Below the pieces are notes generated by a model that searched no databases, was not told where the DNA came from, and was given only the letters and a program-made list of their open reading frames with translations. Below are positions 9,585 through 20,872 of a stretch of 64,000 bases of DNA, one piece after another (position 1 is the first letter of the stretch; each line of letters begins with the position of its first letter). Origin of the DNA: Thalassia testudinum (lineage: Eukaryota > Streptophyta > Magnoliopsida > Alismatales > Hydrocharitaceae); NCBI GenBank assembly GCA_037157565.1, contig JAZHRO010000046.1, positions 12,684,501 to 12,748,500 of the forward strand, in the 5' to 3' direction. The translations under genes were made by a program, and so were the position numbers.

Positions 9585-11134
9585 TCATGGGGTGTGGACA
9601 CCTAAAACTGTAAGAATGGTTTCGTCCAGAAAAGTGTCAGCAATCGGAATGTCCGGACAAGAAGAATCACCTAGGAGTCTCGACAAATGATCCGCAACCA
9701 CATTTTGCACCCCGACTTTATCCTTGATTTCAAGATCAAATTCTTGAAGAAGAAGAATCCAACGAATAAGCCGGGGTTTAGCATCCTTTTTAGCCAAGAG
9801 ATGTCTCAAGGCCGAGTGGTCGGTATAAACAATAACATGAGACCCAAGAGATAAGCCCTGAATTTTTCCAACGCAAATACTACAGCTAGTAATTCCTTCT
9901 CAGTAACAGTGTAATTCCTCTGGGCTTCATCCAGAGTTTTACTAGTGTAGTAAATGATAGAGGGCTTTCGGTCAATTTTCTGACCCAGGATAGCCCCGAC
10001 CGTGTAATCAGAAGCGTCGGTCATGATCTCAAAAGGGGCTGTCCAAATTGGTGGTTGCAAAATTGGAGTACAGGTGATTGCCGTTTTCAAAAAATCAAAT
10101 GCCTTTCGGCATGATTCGTCAAAAACAAATGGTGTTTCTTTGGCAAGAAGATTGCTTAAAGGATGAGCAACCTTCGAGAAATCCTTGATGAATCTTCGAT
10201 AAAATCCCACATGGCCAAGAAATGATCTGATTTGTTTAACAGATGTGGGATGAGGAAGTTTAGCGATAGCATCAACCTTAGCTTTGTCCACTTCAATTCC
10301 CCGTTCAGTGATTACATGACCCAAAATGATGCCTTCTTGGGTCATGAAATGACTCTTTTCCCAGCTAAGGACCGGTCGTGTTTTGATACATCAGTTAAGA
10401 ATCATTTCTAAATTAGCCAAACAAGAGTCAAATGATTCTCCGAAAACAGAGAAATCATCCATGAAGACTTCCATAAACTCTCCCACCATGTCGGAAAATA
10501 TGGCTAGCATACACCTTTGAAAAGTCGCAGGTGCATTGCATAACCCAAAAGGCATCCTACGAAAAGCAAAGGTTCCGTAGGGACAGGTGAAAGTAGTTTT
10601 TTCCTAATCCTCGGGATGGATAGGAACTTGGTTATATCCCGAGTAGCCGTCAAGAAAACAGAAGTACTTCTGCCCAGCTAATTTTTCCAAAATTTGATCA
10701 ATGAAGGGCAGGGGAAAATGATCCTTTTTAGTGGCTGTGTTCAGCTTCTTGTAATCAATACAAACTCTCCAAGAGGAAGCTGAACGAGTTGTGACAGATT
10801 CACCTTTCTCATTAGTCACAACAGTAATCCCGATTTTCTTTGGAATAATCTGAACGGGACTTACCCAGGGACTGTCAGAGATTGGATAAATAATTCCTAC
10901 ATCAAGCCACTTGATGATTTCCTTTTTGACCACTTCTCGCATATTTGGATTCAATCTCCTCTGCATCTGGTGAGAAGGGCAGGATCCATCTTCCAAAAAT
11001 ATTTTATGATTACAGTAAGATGGCTCAAACCCCCTAAGGTCATGAATGGTCCAACCAATTGCCTTCTTATGTTCCTTTAGAACCTTAATCAATTTAATCT
11101 CTTGCTCCTTTGTCAATTTAGCACTAATAATCAC
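9585..11134 (-). pseudogene. Reverse transcriptase and RNaseH of element A
   Basis: RT fingers and palm are clear: WVSPVQIIPKK, WRVCIDYKKLN, FCFLDGYSGYNQ, then CPYGTFAFRRMPFGLCNAP and the catalytic FMDDFSVFG, followed by the thumb (SFLGHVGFYRRFI). RNaseH starts at EIMTDASDYTVGAILGQ and ends near DHLSRL. The function would be minus- and plus-strand DNA synthesis. Breaks: TAG at 10604-10606, TGA at 10391-10393, and a frameshift near 9,810-9,850 inside RNaseH. The frame upstream of the shift is the same as that of protease and most of gag. Confidence 0.95.
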
Positions 11135-11146
11135 AGGGAGTGTATT

Positions 11147-12157
11147 CTACGGTCCTAAAAATTGATATTTTAAATTCTCGAGCAATGGTTTCAATTCAAG
11201 CTGGGGTAGGGTAATGATCGATGGTAGGGTAGATGCTGAAGATTCAACAAGAGGAAGAGGTTTTGAGTGAACAAAATTAGTAACCTCTTCCGAAGATGTT
11301 AGGTCAGAGGGTTGTGGGTTAAATTCATCAACCAAAGAGGAACTTTCAATTAAAGAAACTGTCAAACAAGTTTCAATATTAACGTTATCCTCATCAAGTT
11401 CCTCAATAAATCCACAATCCTCAAATTTGTTGATCGCCTTAAAAATATCCAATTTCATTCGTTGGTCCCCAAAGGTGATTTCCGTGCTACCGCTTTCACA
11501 ATTAATGTTGGACTTTGCGGTAGCCAGGAACGGATGCCCCAGAATGATGGGCGTGTTCCTTAGATTATCTGGTACATCCATGTCAAGGACAAGGAAATCT
11601 ACAGGAAAATAGAAATCCTTGACCTTAACTATAACATCTTCAATAACGCCTCGCGGGTTTGTGACCGAACGATCCGCTAACTGTAGCGTTACTGAAGTTG
11701 GCCGAAGTTCACCTAACCCAAACTTCTCGTAGAGAGAAGTCGGAATTAGGTTGATGGATGCACCGAGATCCAAAAGTGCTCTATCAAATTTGTAATCTCC
11801 GATAACGCAAGAAATCAAAGGAGCACTAGGATCTCTCTTTTTCTGAGGGAGGTAGTGCAGGATAACAGAGCTAGCCTGCTTAGAGAGTACCACCTTCCTC
11901 GGAATAGATTCTCTCAACTTACGCTTTTGTGTACATAATTCCTTTAAAAATTTTGCATAAGCCGGTATGTGCTTGATAGCATCAAGGAGCAGAATATTGA
12001 TCTCAACATTCTTAAATAGATTCAGAAGCTCCTCATTGCTATCAACAGACTTCTTCTTCTTTGCTTTGGCTAAGGCTTCAGGAAAAGGAACATGAGTCAG
12101 ATCTTTGGAATCAGGTTCCTGAGCCTTGCTTTCTCCTCTAGAATTCTCCTCTCTCTC
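11147..12157 (-). pseudogene. Aspartic protease of element A
   Basis: The core motif FDRALLDLGASINLIP is the Athila-type variant of the retropepsin D-S/T-G active site. It is followed by a flap-like region and IILGHPFLATA near the expected distance. The N-terminal extension from 12157 is Lys/Glu-rich linker. It is separated from RT by a TAG at 11147-11149 and from gag by a TAG at 12158-12160. Its role is cleavage of the gag-pol polyprotein. One frame is open across the whole protease. Confidence 0.9.
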
Positions 12158-13937
12158 CTAAGATTCTTCAGGATTCAAAAGATCAGAATAGTGTGGTTGT
12201 GGATCCTGAGTCTTCTTACCACTCCTCAAAGTGACAGAATTTGCAGAAGCGTAAGAATTTGGGTCTTGGGGAGGGTTAGGAAAGATTGGAGGGGTTTGAT
12301 TGACCATGAATTGTTGATTAGCAGAAGAAGACGAGGAACCCTGCTCAACCACCTAAGCATGTGCGTGCGGGTCCCTCTGATTTCCGTACCCTTGGGCTTG
12401 ATTGCCCGAATTTATAATGTTTCGTGGGTTGGGTACGGGTTGGGATGGAAGAGATCCGGGTTGACGAGAGTTAGCAATGAGCCCAGATTGCAAGTTGTCC
12501 AGCGAGTTTTTCATTTGCTGCATGAGCTGGAGCATAGATCCTTGCATCTCTACCATTTGACGGTTCAAATTAGCCTGCCCTGTAGGTTGACGGGCATTCC
12601 AAGCTGGCTGATTGACCTGATTCGGAGGCAACTGAGTATATACTTGACCCTGACCCATTGGTCGTTGCGGAGTGTAGTTGCTGGGTCGGAATTGGGTCTG
12701 TTGCCCCGAATTTTTCCAAGAGAAGTTAGGGTGGTTTCTTCAACCTGGATTATAGGCATTCGAGTAGGGGTTAGATCTAACATTCTCTTGTACAGCACAG
12801 ACATCCTCATAGGGTGAGTATGGAGAGAAAGAAAGGGAAGGATCAGAAAAACTGGGATCAAAGGCCCCAGTTGGGAACCCATGGGGTTCCGAGAAATGCT
12901 GACTCATAGGTTGAGTCTCATCGAGTTGATTCACGAACTCCCGTCCAGAAGGAGCTCGTGAGGAATGGAATCCCGAATTTTGGGATTGAGTGGATTGAGA
13001 GTTGTTCATAGAATTGCCAGCCATCCACTCTTCCATTCTTTTAGCAACCAAGTCCTGTTTATCAAGTTTATTACAAATCAATTCCATATCAAATGAATGA
13101 GTCATGGACTTCATTCACATTTGATCTGGGTTGCTGGGATCGGTTAAAAGTATCCATGGAGGCATGATTAATTGAATTCTCACTCATTTCCTCAAATAAA
13201 TCATGTGCACTATTTGCATCTTTATTGAGGAAATTGCCTCCGCAAGAAGCATCCACATGGTTTCTGAGTTGCTCATTCAACCCATTATAGAATATCTGCA
13301 CGAGTTGCCATTTCGGCACCTCGTGGTGTGGACACTTCCGCAATAAGTCCTGGAATCGCTCCCAGGCCACATGAAACTACTCCCCTGGCTGCTGGGTAAA
13401 GGTAGTGATTGCCCGTCTCAAAGCATTAGTACGACCGACTGGGAAGAATTTCTTCAGAAAGGCTGATTTCAACTCATTCCAAGTTGTAATTGGTCTTCCT
13501 ATTGTCCTATACCAATGCGCGGATTTATCCCTAAGAGAGTGGGGGAAGAGCCTCATGATCATTTGCTCCTCGTTAACGTTTCGAGCCTTGGTGGTCTGGA
13601 CCAAAGTGGTCAAATCTTCCAAGTGCTGAAACGGATCTTCCGAGCCAAGCCCATGATAATGTTTAATCAGGCTTAACACCTGGGGCTTGATTTCTACGTC
13701 ACCGGCTGGAATCTGGACGCCAGGACGTTCCCCGTAATTCGAAGGATCATAAAAATCCTTCAAGGGCTGAGCACCCTGCATTCTTTGGAACCATTCCTGC
13801 ATTCTCTGCATTTGTTCCAGCTGCCTTCGAAATTCTTCCTGTGGATTTTCAAGTAGAGGAGGCTGTTGTTCGGCCATGGGATCAAATTGACCAAAATCTA
13901 ACTTGCGCCTCCTAGAATGTTCTAACGGTCCTTCCAA
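12158..13937 (-). pseudogene. Gag of element A
   Basis: The N-terminal part (13377-13937) has a Gln/Met-rich segment (RRQLEQMQRMQEWFQRMQG) and then the retrotransposon gag core (SAHWYRTIG ... TWNELKSAFLKKFF). The middle carries AWERFQDLLRKCPHH, and the C-terminal part has NHPNFSW and a Gln/Asn-rich tail. I see no CCHC knuckle. Breaks: TAG 13377-13379, frameshift near 13,090-13,114, TGA 12740-12742, TAG 12353-12355. Gag would form the virus-like particle. Confidence 0.9.
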
Positions 13938-15193
13938 TCAGGGATTCAATGACCATCTTCCCAGCATAAACTAGAAGAAGGTCGGAAGGACTGGGGATAG
14001 GGACCCTGCAGCACAACAAAACAAGGCTGTCCTTAAGTGGGGTAGCCTAAGGATCTACTGACTCCCAAAACCAGCCTTAAGACTGTAAGTGATTTACTCT
14101 ACTTGCATCTGTTTAATCCAACCAGTTAGAAGGAGGGACTAGGGAGAAGGTTCTTCCTTTGGCTTTCGCCTCCGGTTCCTAGTGTACCCCCCAGCCGCGA
14201 TCGTTTGACTCTACCCCTAGCTAGACATCAGATTAATTAGTACAAGTAGGTTAATCAAAAATAATCTCAGACTAGGCCCTGAAGAGCGAATCAAACCTTA
14301 AGGCCAATGTCTACTCAATTTTATTAAGGCCTAGGGTTGTGATGCTTATGGAATGTGGTGGGCCCTTACAATGGGTTGTGCCCTTAATGATTGATTGAGA
14401 TTTGTGTAAGTGCGTGCACAACTAGGGTTTTCAAGCAAGATTATTGATAATGTGTGATTTTTAGTGTTCAAATCTTGCTTAAGTATCTTTTAGGGTTTTA
14501 AATTAGGTGAATTGCAATCAAGTTTCTAGGCAAACCAAGTTGTAAAACACGGGTGAAGATTGTTTTCCTTTAAAATCAGAAAGAAAGTGGAGTGCCTGGA
14601 ATATACCTAGATTGAAAACCCTAAGGAGGAGCTACTTGATGAGTTGGTTTTAAAATAAAGTGGTGCAGCCCAAACAACTCAAACAACTGGCCACAAATGC
14701 ACCACTAAGTTAGGCACTCAAAGATGATTAACCTAGAATGATTTCTACTCTGTTATGTGTTGCTTTGTGTGTACCGGTTCCATAGATCAGACCCGGCTGA
14801 GTAGAAAACAAATCAAGTTGATCAAGTGCCTTGAATGTGGGTGTGTGTTGTGTGTTTGTTGAAAATTACCCCACAAGATTATCTTTTTGTTATTTTTTTT
14901 TTTATGGATGAGGGTGGAATGAATGTGAGTGAAAATCCAAACAACCAAACTATTCCTAGGATTTATGCAAACACCTAGGTTAATTGGGATTTGGATTTAA
15001 TGTGGCGAATGAAATCTATGGAGGGGGAAAGAATGGGGGAACACTTACAGTTGTCTTCAACTGCACTTTACTCCAGTCTACCGCTTGTTGATTCCTTGAT
15101 GGAGGTCTCTACAAAACAATAGACACAAGAGAAAGCTAGTTAGAAAACAAATAAAGTGTAAGAAATGCGAAAGAAAGATCGGAAATCGTTGCC
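13938..15193 (-). other. 5' leader of element A
   Basis: 1.25 kb between primer site and gag with no supported gene. The block at about 14,150-14,208 has a close counterpart in the leader of element J at 63,721-63,782, including TCAAACGATC and GGAAGAACC. Such leaders normally carry packaging signals. Confidence 0.65.
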
Positions 15194-15211
15194 TCCCCGA
15201 CAACGGTGCCA
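15194..15211 (-). other. Primer-binding site of element A (tRNA-Asp)
   Basis: The minus strand reads TGGCACCGTTGTCGGGGA, 3 nt from the 5' LTR edge. It is complementary to the 3' end of plant tRNA-Asp(GUC) with two transition mismatches. The tRNA 3' sequence is recalled from general knowledge. Confidence 0.9.
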
Positions 15212-15815
15212 AAATGTTGAACGTGTTTTGCGAATCGCTACGCTTACGTATTTGGTTTTGGAAAACCTGTCATTGTAGTTCGAAAGCGAAGAATTCGTGT
15301 TCAAAAAATAAAATTTATACCGAAAAGAATTCCGGGTCGAACACAAGGAGGCTACGTTGATCTATATTCGCAATTATATTTTTTTTAGGATTTTCGATAG
15401 GCAAGGTGATATAATTACAATGGAGCTATCAGACTAAAAGAGAGAGAGAGAACATGCATTCAATATTTCAACTGTTTATAAAAGTTACACTAGAATGCGG
15501 AAAATCAATTACACTATAAAGCAGGAAAATTCTACACTAGAAAAGCTGTAAATAAGAATGGGAGAGAGAAGTTATCCTCCTCGACGATTGCTTGGAGGAC
15601 GAGCCGGACGGGACGACGCCTGGACGAAGGAGGACGAAGCAAAAGAACGGGAACGGAGCAGCACGCTGTCGTCGTTGTGGGATCCACTTCCGAAGGGGAA
15701 CGAAAATTGGACTTTATCTCGCAAGAAGCATCCCGGGTGTGGGACAACCTTTTTTTGAGCTTTGGAGGGGTAGAGAGGAGAAAGAAGGGATGAGAATTTC
15801 GTATGAAAGGGGTCT

Positions 15816-15826
15816 CCTTTTATAGT
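15816..15826 (-). promoter_or_regulatory. TATA box of the 5' LTR of element A
   Basis: Minus strand ACTATAAAAGG, identical to the box in the 3' LTR. It is about 1.0 kb downstream of the U3 edge and 0.6 kb upstream of the LTR end, consistent with a transcription start in the LTR. Confidence 0.75.
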
Positions 15827-16171
15827 TGCAAGGAGTGGGGGCAAAATGGACATTACAACTTCAAAATAATAAAAGAGGGGTCTTTTGTGACAGATAAATC
15901 CGTCACTAAAGCCCCTAACGTGGGCGTCGTGGCCGGCTCGCGCGCGCCTCCTCGCCTGCTCGCGCGTTCAATGACTTGCACACGTTCGCCGCTTTTCAGC
16001 CGTCCGATCGCGATGCGTCCGCGCCCGCTGCGTTGCGCACCCGCCCGCGTGTTTGATTGCGCATCCGATTGCGCGTCCAATCACATGTCGACGCTATCGG
16101 GCGTGTGCGGCCGTCCGATCTCCATCTGACGCTCCACCCGCGCCTAATCGCCGCGCCTTCCAGCCCCTCTC

Positions 16172-16232
16172 CACGGCTCGAACCCGTGCCTCGCGCTCGC
16201 GATAGCGTGCTCGACCACTGCACTATGGGGCA
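16172..16232 (-). ncRNA. tRNA-like / SINE-head-like sequence in LTR A (5' copy)
   Basis: The D arm (16207-16223) pairs GTGC with GCAC around loop AGTGGTCGA, and the T arm (16172-16188) pairs CACGG with CCGTG around loop GTTCGAG; both are fully Watson-Crick. The A-box-like TAGTGCAGTGG and the B-box are 30 nt apart, normal for a Pol III internal promoter. The middle, where an anticodon arm should be, is shortened and GC-rich, and no acceptor stem pairs. It lies in U3, about 0.35-0.4 kb upstream of the Pol II TATA box and on the same strand. Confidence 0.65.
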
Positions 16233-16828
16233 CGGATGGTCGAGCGGACGCTTTTAAATGCGAGCGCCCACCGCCGTTGGATTAAGATCCAACGACGGAG
16301 AGCGATCAGGCACGGGGCCTTCACAAGATGAAGCGGCCGTTTGGGCAGCTGAGATGGCACCACGTGGCGCTATCTTGGCCATCCATCTTCTGGAAGTTAT
16401 AGATGGTGCCACGGATGTCGGATTGACTCGATTTTTGTGTCGTTGGGCTGCGATCGTCGATCCGAATTCATCCGTGTGGTCGGATTTGTCATCTGAAGTG
16501 CGGATTTTCACCATCCTGGCCCTTGATCTTCTAGGGTTCCCCGGTCACTATCTGATGCTACGGATTCCTGATTAGGGCGATCTTGGAGTCGTTGAACTCC
16601 AATCGTCGCCCTGATCACATCCATACGGTTGGATCTTTGATCCGAGGTCCCGACAAAATGTTTGCCCTATCCAAGCACGTAAAAGGAGATAATTAACCTC
16701 CATTTTATTTAAACTACTCTAAATGTAAGATGATGCATGTTATGCAATATTTATATCATGAAATGCAATCCTATGCTTAAGAACATGCATAAATAGACAT
16801 TTTAAGTAGTGTAAATGTGTTTATATTA

Positions 16829-16833
16829 TGGTC
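16829..16833. repeat. Target-site duplication TGGTC, right of element A
   Basis: Matches 5283-5287. The following bases continue the integrase of B. Confidence 0.93.
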
Positions 16834-17381
16834 CCATGAAGTCTATGCTCTAAACATCAAAGATTTTGACTTCCAAGATAGGGTTCAGGGGCATCATATC
16901 CTTTTTGCTCATGTTGTCGATGCTCTGGCAACGCACACAGGATCGTACAAAAAAGTGTGCATCTTTGTGTAAGATGGGCAAAAGGAATCCAAAATTTAAG
17001 TTTTTAGCTGCAGTTTTCTTGCCCAAAAACTATACGCCATAGGCCATCGAATGACAGTGTGTCAGAATGCTATGGAATTCTGAGTCAAGTACACACCATT
17101 TGATGATCTGATCGGCACAAATGTGGAAAGGATCGAGCTCCTCCCAAAAATAGTATTTGATATTAGTAAAGAACTTATCCCATTTGGTTTTTGACTAATC
17201 AGAGGTGATTCATTCTGTTGCTAAATAGTTTGTGATAAGGGCAAACCATGGAAGGGCATTGGCAGCTAAGAGGGTTTCATCTGGAAAGACATTTGGTGGG
17301 ATAAGCACGTCGTTCGTCATATGACGAGAGAGATGATCGACCACTACATTTTGCAATCCTGCCTTATCCTTGATTTCCAAG
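16834..17381 (-). pseudogene. Integrase of element B, N-terminal part
   Basis: Minus-strand translation gives a zinc-finger tail (FVRSCVRCQS), then KDMMPLNPILEVKIFDV, an in-frame stop, and SIDFMG, which runs into the duplication and continues at 5287. The finger region before it is degraded. This is the partner of 4695-5287. Confidence 0.8.
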
Positions 17382-18585
17382 TCAAATTCCTAGAGCAAAA
17401 GGATCCAACAAATAAGGTGAGGATTTGTCTTCTTTGTTCAGTAGATATTTGAGTACTAAGTGGTCGATACAAACAGTGACATGCAACCCCAACAGATAGG
17501 AGCGGAATTTCTCTAGGGCAAACACAATGGCAAGAATTTCCTTTTCAGTTATGGTGTAATTCCATTGTACATTGTCTAAAGTTTTACTAGCATAATAGAT
17601 CACAATGGGCTTCTTGTCAATGCGCTGCCCTAAAATGGCCCCCACACCGTAATCTGAGGCATCGCTCATTAATTCAAAGGGACACTTCCAATCAGGCCCC
17701 TGCAATATAGGTGTCTTAGTGACTTCTTTCTTCAATTTATTAAAACTTTCCAGACATTGATAAGTAAAGTCAAATGGTTGGTCTTTAGTAAGAAGCTGGC
17801 TTAAGGGTTTGGAGATTTTGGAGCAGTCTTTAGTGAAACAGCAGTAGAAGCCCACATGCCCCAAGAAAGATCGAATATGTTTGACAGAGTTGGGTGGTGA
17901 GAGTCTAGACATGGCATCTATTTTGCTTTATCTACTGTAATTCCATTCTTAGATATGACATGGCCCAAGATGATGCCTTCTGGACCATGAAGTGACTTTT
18001 CTTCTAGCTAAGGATGAAATTGACTTCTATGCATTTTTAGAGTGTCTTTTCAACATTGTTAAGGCATAATTCAAAGGAGTCTCCAAAAATAGAGAAGTCA
18101 TCCATAAAAACTTCCAAACATTCACCTACCAAATCTGAGAAAATTGCAACCATACACCTTTAAAAAGTCGTAGGTGCGCTACACAGACCAAAGGGCATCC
18201 TTTGAAAAGCAAAGGTTCTGAAGGGGTAGGTGAATGTAGCTTTTTCTTAATCCTCAGGGTGGACTGCTACTTGATTGTAGCCAAAGTAACTATCGAGAAA
18301 ATAGCAATAGTCTCGTCCAGCTAAATGCTCTAAGATTTGACCGATAAATGAGAGCAAAAAATGGTCCTTCCTGGTGGCCATGTTAAATTTGCGATAATCA
18401 ATGCACACATGCCAAGAGGAAGAAATATGAGTGGCTATATTTTCTCCATTTTCATTAGTAATCACGCTTAGTCCTTCCTTTTTTGGAACAACTTGTGTAG
18501 GACTAACCCAAGAGCTATCGGAAATAGGGTAAATGATACCAGCATCAAGCCACTTAATGATCTCCTTTTTTACCACCTCCTGCAT
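17382..18585 (-). pseudogene. Reverse transcriptase and RNaseH of element B
   Basis: RT pieces: WVSPTQVVPKKEG and WHVCIDYRKFN (18247-18585), then a region with FMDDFSIFG readable at about 18,090-18,125. RNaseH: ELMSDASDYGVGAILGQ and TITEKEILAIVFALEKF (17382-17912). The pieces lie in different frames and are separated by stops. They are close to the RT and RNaseH of element A but diverged. Confidence 0.9.
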
Positions 18586-18743
18586 GTTAAGATTTAATCT
18601 CCTTTGTGGCTAGAGGGAGGGGCGAGAGTCATCCTCAAGATATATCCGATAAGTACAATAGGATGGATTGATTCCCTTAAGATCAGATAAAGTCAACTAA
18701 TGGCTTTTCTATTTGTGCTTAGAACCTGGAGAAGTTTTTCCTC

Positions 18744-19553
18744 TTATGCCCTTGTGAGATTGGCATTGATAATCAAGGGCATGGTGTTATTAGGACCCAA
18801 TAAAACATATTTTAAGGAGTTGGCCAAAGGTTTTAACTCTAGTTGCGGGCCTAGCTCTGAAAGAATTTTGGATTTGTGGTCCATGAGGGAGGAGAGAGAG
18901 AAAGAGTTAGGTGGAGAGTTAAATGTAGAAGGTGAAGTTAGGGTGTGAGGGTGGGGTGAATCAAAGTGGGATTTAGTAACTATTTCAACTGCAAAATAGG
19001 AGCCTACATGTGAAATTTGCATGGTTTCCTTCGCTAAGTTTTCTATTTCTAAATTCGAGTTGTCAAAGAAATCTGATTCTTGGAATCTCCTAGAGGCTTG
19101 AAAGATATCTATTGTGATAGATTCGCCACCACACTTGATTTTCATCTTTCCAGAATCACAATCAATGTTCACTTTTGCGGTGGCTAAGAAGGGTCTTCCA
19201 AGAATAATTGGGGCATTTTTAAGAGCTTCTGGTACCTCAATATCCAGGACCAAAAAGTCTACAGCAAATAGGCAATTCTAGACCTGAACAATAACATCCT
19301 CAACAATCCCCTTTGGTTTGTTTGTAGATCGGTCAACTAATTGTAATGTAACCTCTACAGGTTTCAATTCACCGATCTTGAATTCCTTAAATACGATTGT
19401 GGGGATAAGATTTATAGAGGAACCAAGATCCAGAAGAGCACGATCAAAGGAAGTGTCATTAATGACTACTTGAATTAAGGGAATGCTTGGATCTTTCTTT
19501 TTAAGAGGCAGTTTTCTCTGCACAATCGAGTTGACTGTCTCAGGAAGGATCAC
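18744..19553 (-). pseudogene. Aspartic protease of element B
   Basis: Core motif FDRALLDLGSSINLIP (19278-19553) and IILGRPFLATAKVNID (18744-19253), in the same frame with one interrupting stop between them. The Ser-rich tail (HTLTSPSTFNSPPNSFSLSS) resembles the protease-RT linker of element A. Confidence 0.88.
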
Positions 19554-19990
19554 CTTTCCTTGGTTTCTAGGCTACCTTTTGGGAGTGCATAAATCTTTTA
19601 AGAATTTAGCATAAGCAGGGATGTATTTTATTGCATCTAGGGGAGGGATGTTTATCTCTACTTGCCCAAAAAGTTCCATTAATCCCTTATCAGAGGGCTC
19701 GAATTTCCTTTTCTTATTACTGGTGGAGTGAAGGGCTTGTGGAAAAGGTATGGGGCTATCTTTTTGTGTAGTTGAAGGTTCCTAAATTGGGTTAGAGACA
19801 GACGAGGAAGAAGAGGGAGAATAGTTGACTTACTTTTTTTTTATTTGGGTTTCTATCGTGGATTTAGGAGGCTCAGAATTTTGGAGTATTTTCTCACTCC
19901 TCAAATTAACTGCATTCGTAGTGTGATTATTTCTGAGAGGAGGTCGAAGAGCCTAATTTTGACCCTTTGCTTAATTCAGCTCATGGAACC
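19554..19990 (-). pseudogene. Gag C-terminal remnant of element B
   Basis: The region around 19,890-19,950 aligns with element A near 12,200-12,240 (shared CACTCCTCAAA word on the plus strand). Homology to gag ends by about 19,960-19,990, where sequence of LTR M type begins. The rest of gag, the leader and the 5' LTR of B are absent, so this is a truncation point. Confidence 0.6.
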
Positions 19991-20872
19991 CAATAGGAGT
20001 CTACCTTTGTCAATTAGACTACAATGAGTCTAATTAGATTCAAGTAAACCTAGCCTAGTCAAGGTGCATACCTAGTTGATTAGTTACACCCAAGTACAAT
20101 CAAGTTCACATACGACTTGATTGGATGCAATTTCACCCATGCAAGTCTAATTGGATCCAATTAGAATCCAATTGACTCGCCTACAACTTAATTAGGCTGA
20201 TGAAGAACCTAATTAGGGATTTCCTAACCCAATCACACACACAATAATTCAATTAAACTTGTGCAAAGTTTAATTGAACTTACCACCTTAGTTAATAGGT
20301 TAATTGAACCTATTTTAGGAACTTGATCTAAACCTATTTCATAGACCTATTGGACCCAACCTAGGACCCACTTAGTATCGCCCATATAACCCTCCACTCC
20401 ACTAAAGGTGGTGACTACAACCACTTCAAGGTGGTGCCACCACTAAACCCTAAACCTATCCCACCTAGTCCACACACACTACCCAACCACCTTGCAAAAT
20501 TAGGATCTAGGAAGACCACTTCCCCATACTAAAGATGGCTTCTAAGGCCCCCCTTCTAAAGCCTTCCAATGCAAACCCTAAGGACCCCCATCTCCTTATA
20601 AACCCCTACCCCCATTTTGGCCGCCTACATCATCATCATCCACCTGCCATAGCCATCCTTCCTCCTCTACTCAAGCACTCCACCACCTCCAAGGGGCCAA
20701 CCACCACCACCTTGTGGCCGTCCTCCTCCCTCCCTCCACCTCCAAGCCAAACGGCCACCAAGGACCACCCTTGGTGCCCTTGATTCTGGTAGCTATAGTA
20801 GTTCTTCTATTGCTTTATATTTCGCATTTATTTTTGCAAGTAGCTAGTATATTCCCCATCTTAGTAGCATGC
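19991..20872 (+). repeat. LTR M, left part
   Basis: Shares inverted CAATTAGACT/AGTCTAATT modules (20010-20037 and onward) and the order of AT-rich, C-rich and CTATAGTAG segments with LTR J (61,080-61,990). That suggests a plus-strand LTR of the same family. Its true 5' edge is not resolved. The 83-residue Pro/His-rich reading frame at 20535-20783 lies in the C-rich segment and has no supporting homology. Confidence 0.5.
20868..20872. repeat. Target-site duplication CATGC, left of LTR N
   Basis: CATGC is repeated at 24909-24913 and flanks an insertion that reads TG...CA. Confidence 0.8.

Larger units (their letters stand above)
5288..16828 (-). mobile_element. Element A: complete Athila-like LTR retrotransposon nested in B
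   Basis: Structurally complete minus-strand element of 11.5 kb: 5' LTR (15215-16828), tRNA-Asp primer site, leader, gag, protease, RT-RNaseH, integrase, 3' noncoding region, polypurine tract and 3' LTR (5288-6927), with a 5-bp target duplication. Gag and pol lie in one frame apart from two frameshifts, and ten in-frame stops disable them. There is no envelope-like reading frame between integrase and the 3' LTR. It is younger than B, whose integrase it interrupts. The two LTRs are roughly 95% alike in stretches I compared by eye. Confidence 0.95.
15215..16828 (-). repeat. 5' LTR of element A
   Basis: 1,614 bp, collinear with the 3' LTR. The inner edge (TGTTGAACG on the plus strand) is next to the primer site. 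The outer edge has changed from TG to TA on the minus strand. The TATA box is at 15816-15826 and the tRNA-like sequence at 16172-16232. This copy would hold the active promoter. Confidence 0.95.
748..19990 (-). mobile_element. Element B: Athila-like LTR retrotransposon, truncated and interrupted
   Basis: Minus-strand Ty3/gypsy element. Read from its 3' end it has a 3' LTR (748-3004), polypurine tract, 3' noncoding region, integrase (broken by element A at 5287/16834), RNaseH, RT, protease and a gag tail that stops near 19,950-19,990. No 5' LTR or primer site is present, so the 5' third is deleted or replaced by LTR M. Coding parts carry many stops and frameshifts. The order gag-PR-RT-RH-IN is typical of Ty3/gypsy, and close relatedness to element A is visible in every domain. 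Confidence 0.85.

Noticed and set aside
8723..9605. Alternative frames over the integrase of A (8723-9199, 9248-9601, 9333-9605)
   Set aside because: Shadows of the true integrase frame, which carries the zinc finger and D,D,E motif.
12092..12817. 241-residue plus-strand frame opposite gag of A
   Set aside because: Antisense to gag. Arg/Leu/Ser-rich composition mirrors the gag codons.
20535..20783. 83-residue Pro/His-rich frame starting MASKAP
   Set aside because: Lies in the C-rich part of LTR M. The corresponding part of LTR J (61,560-61,890) does not keep the frame.
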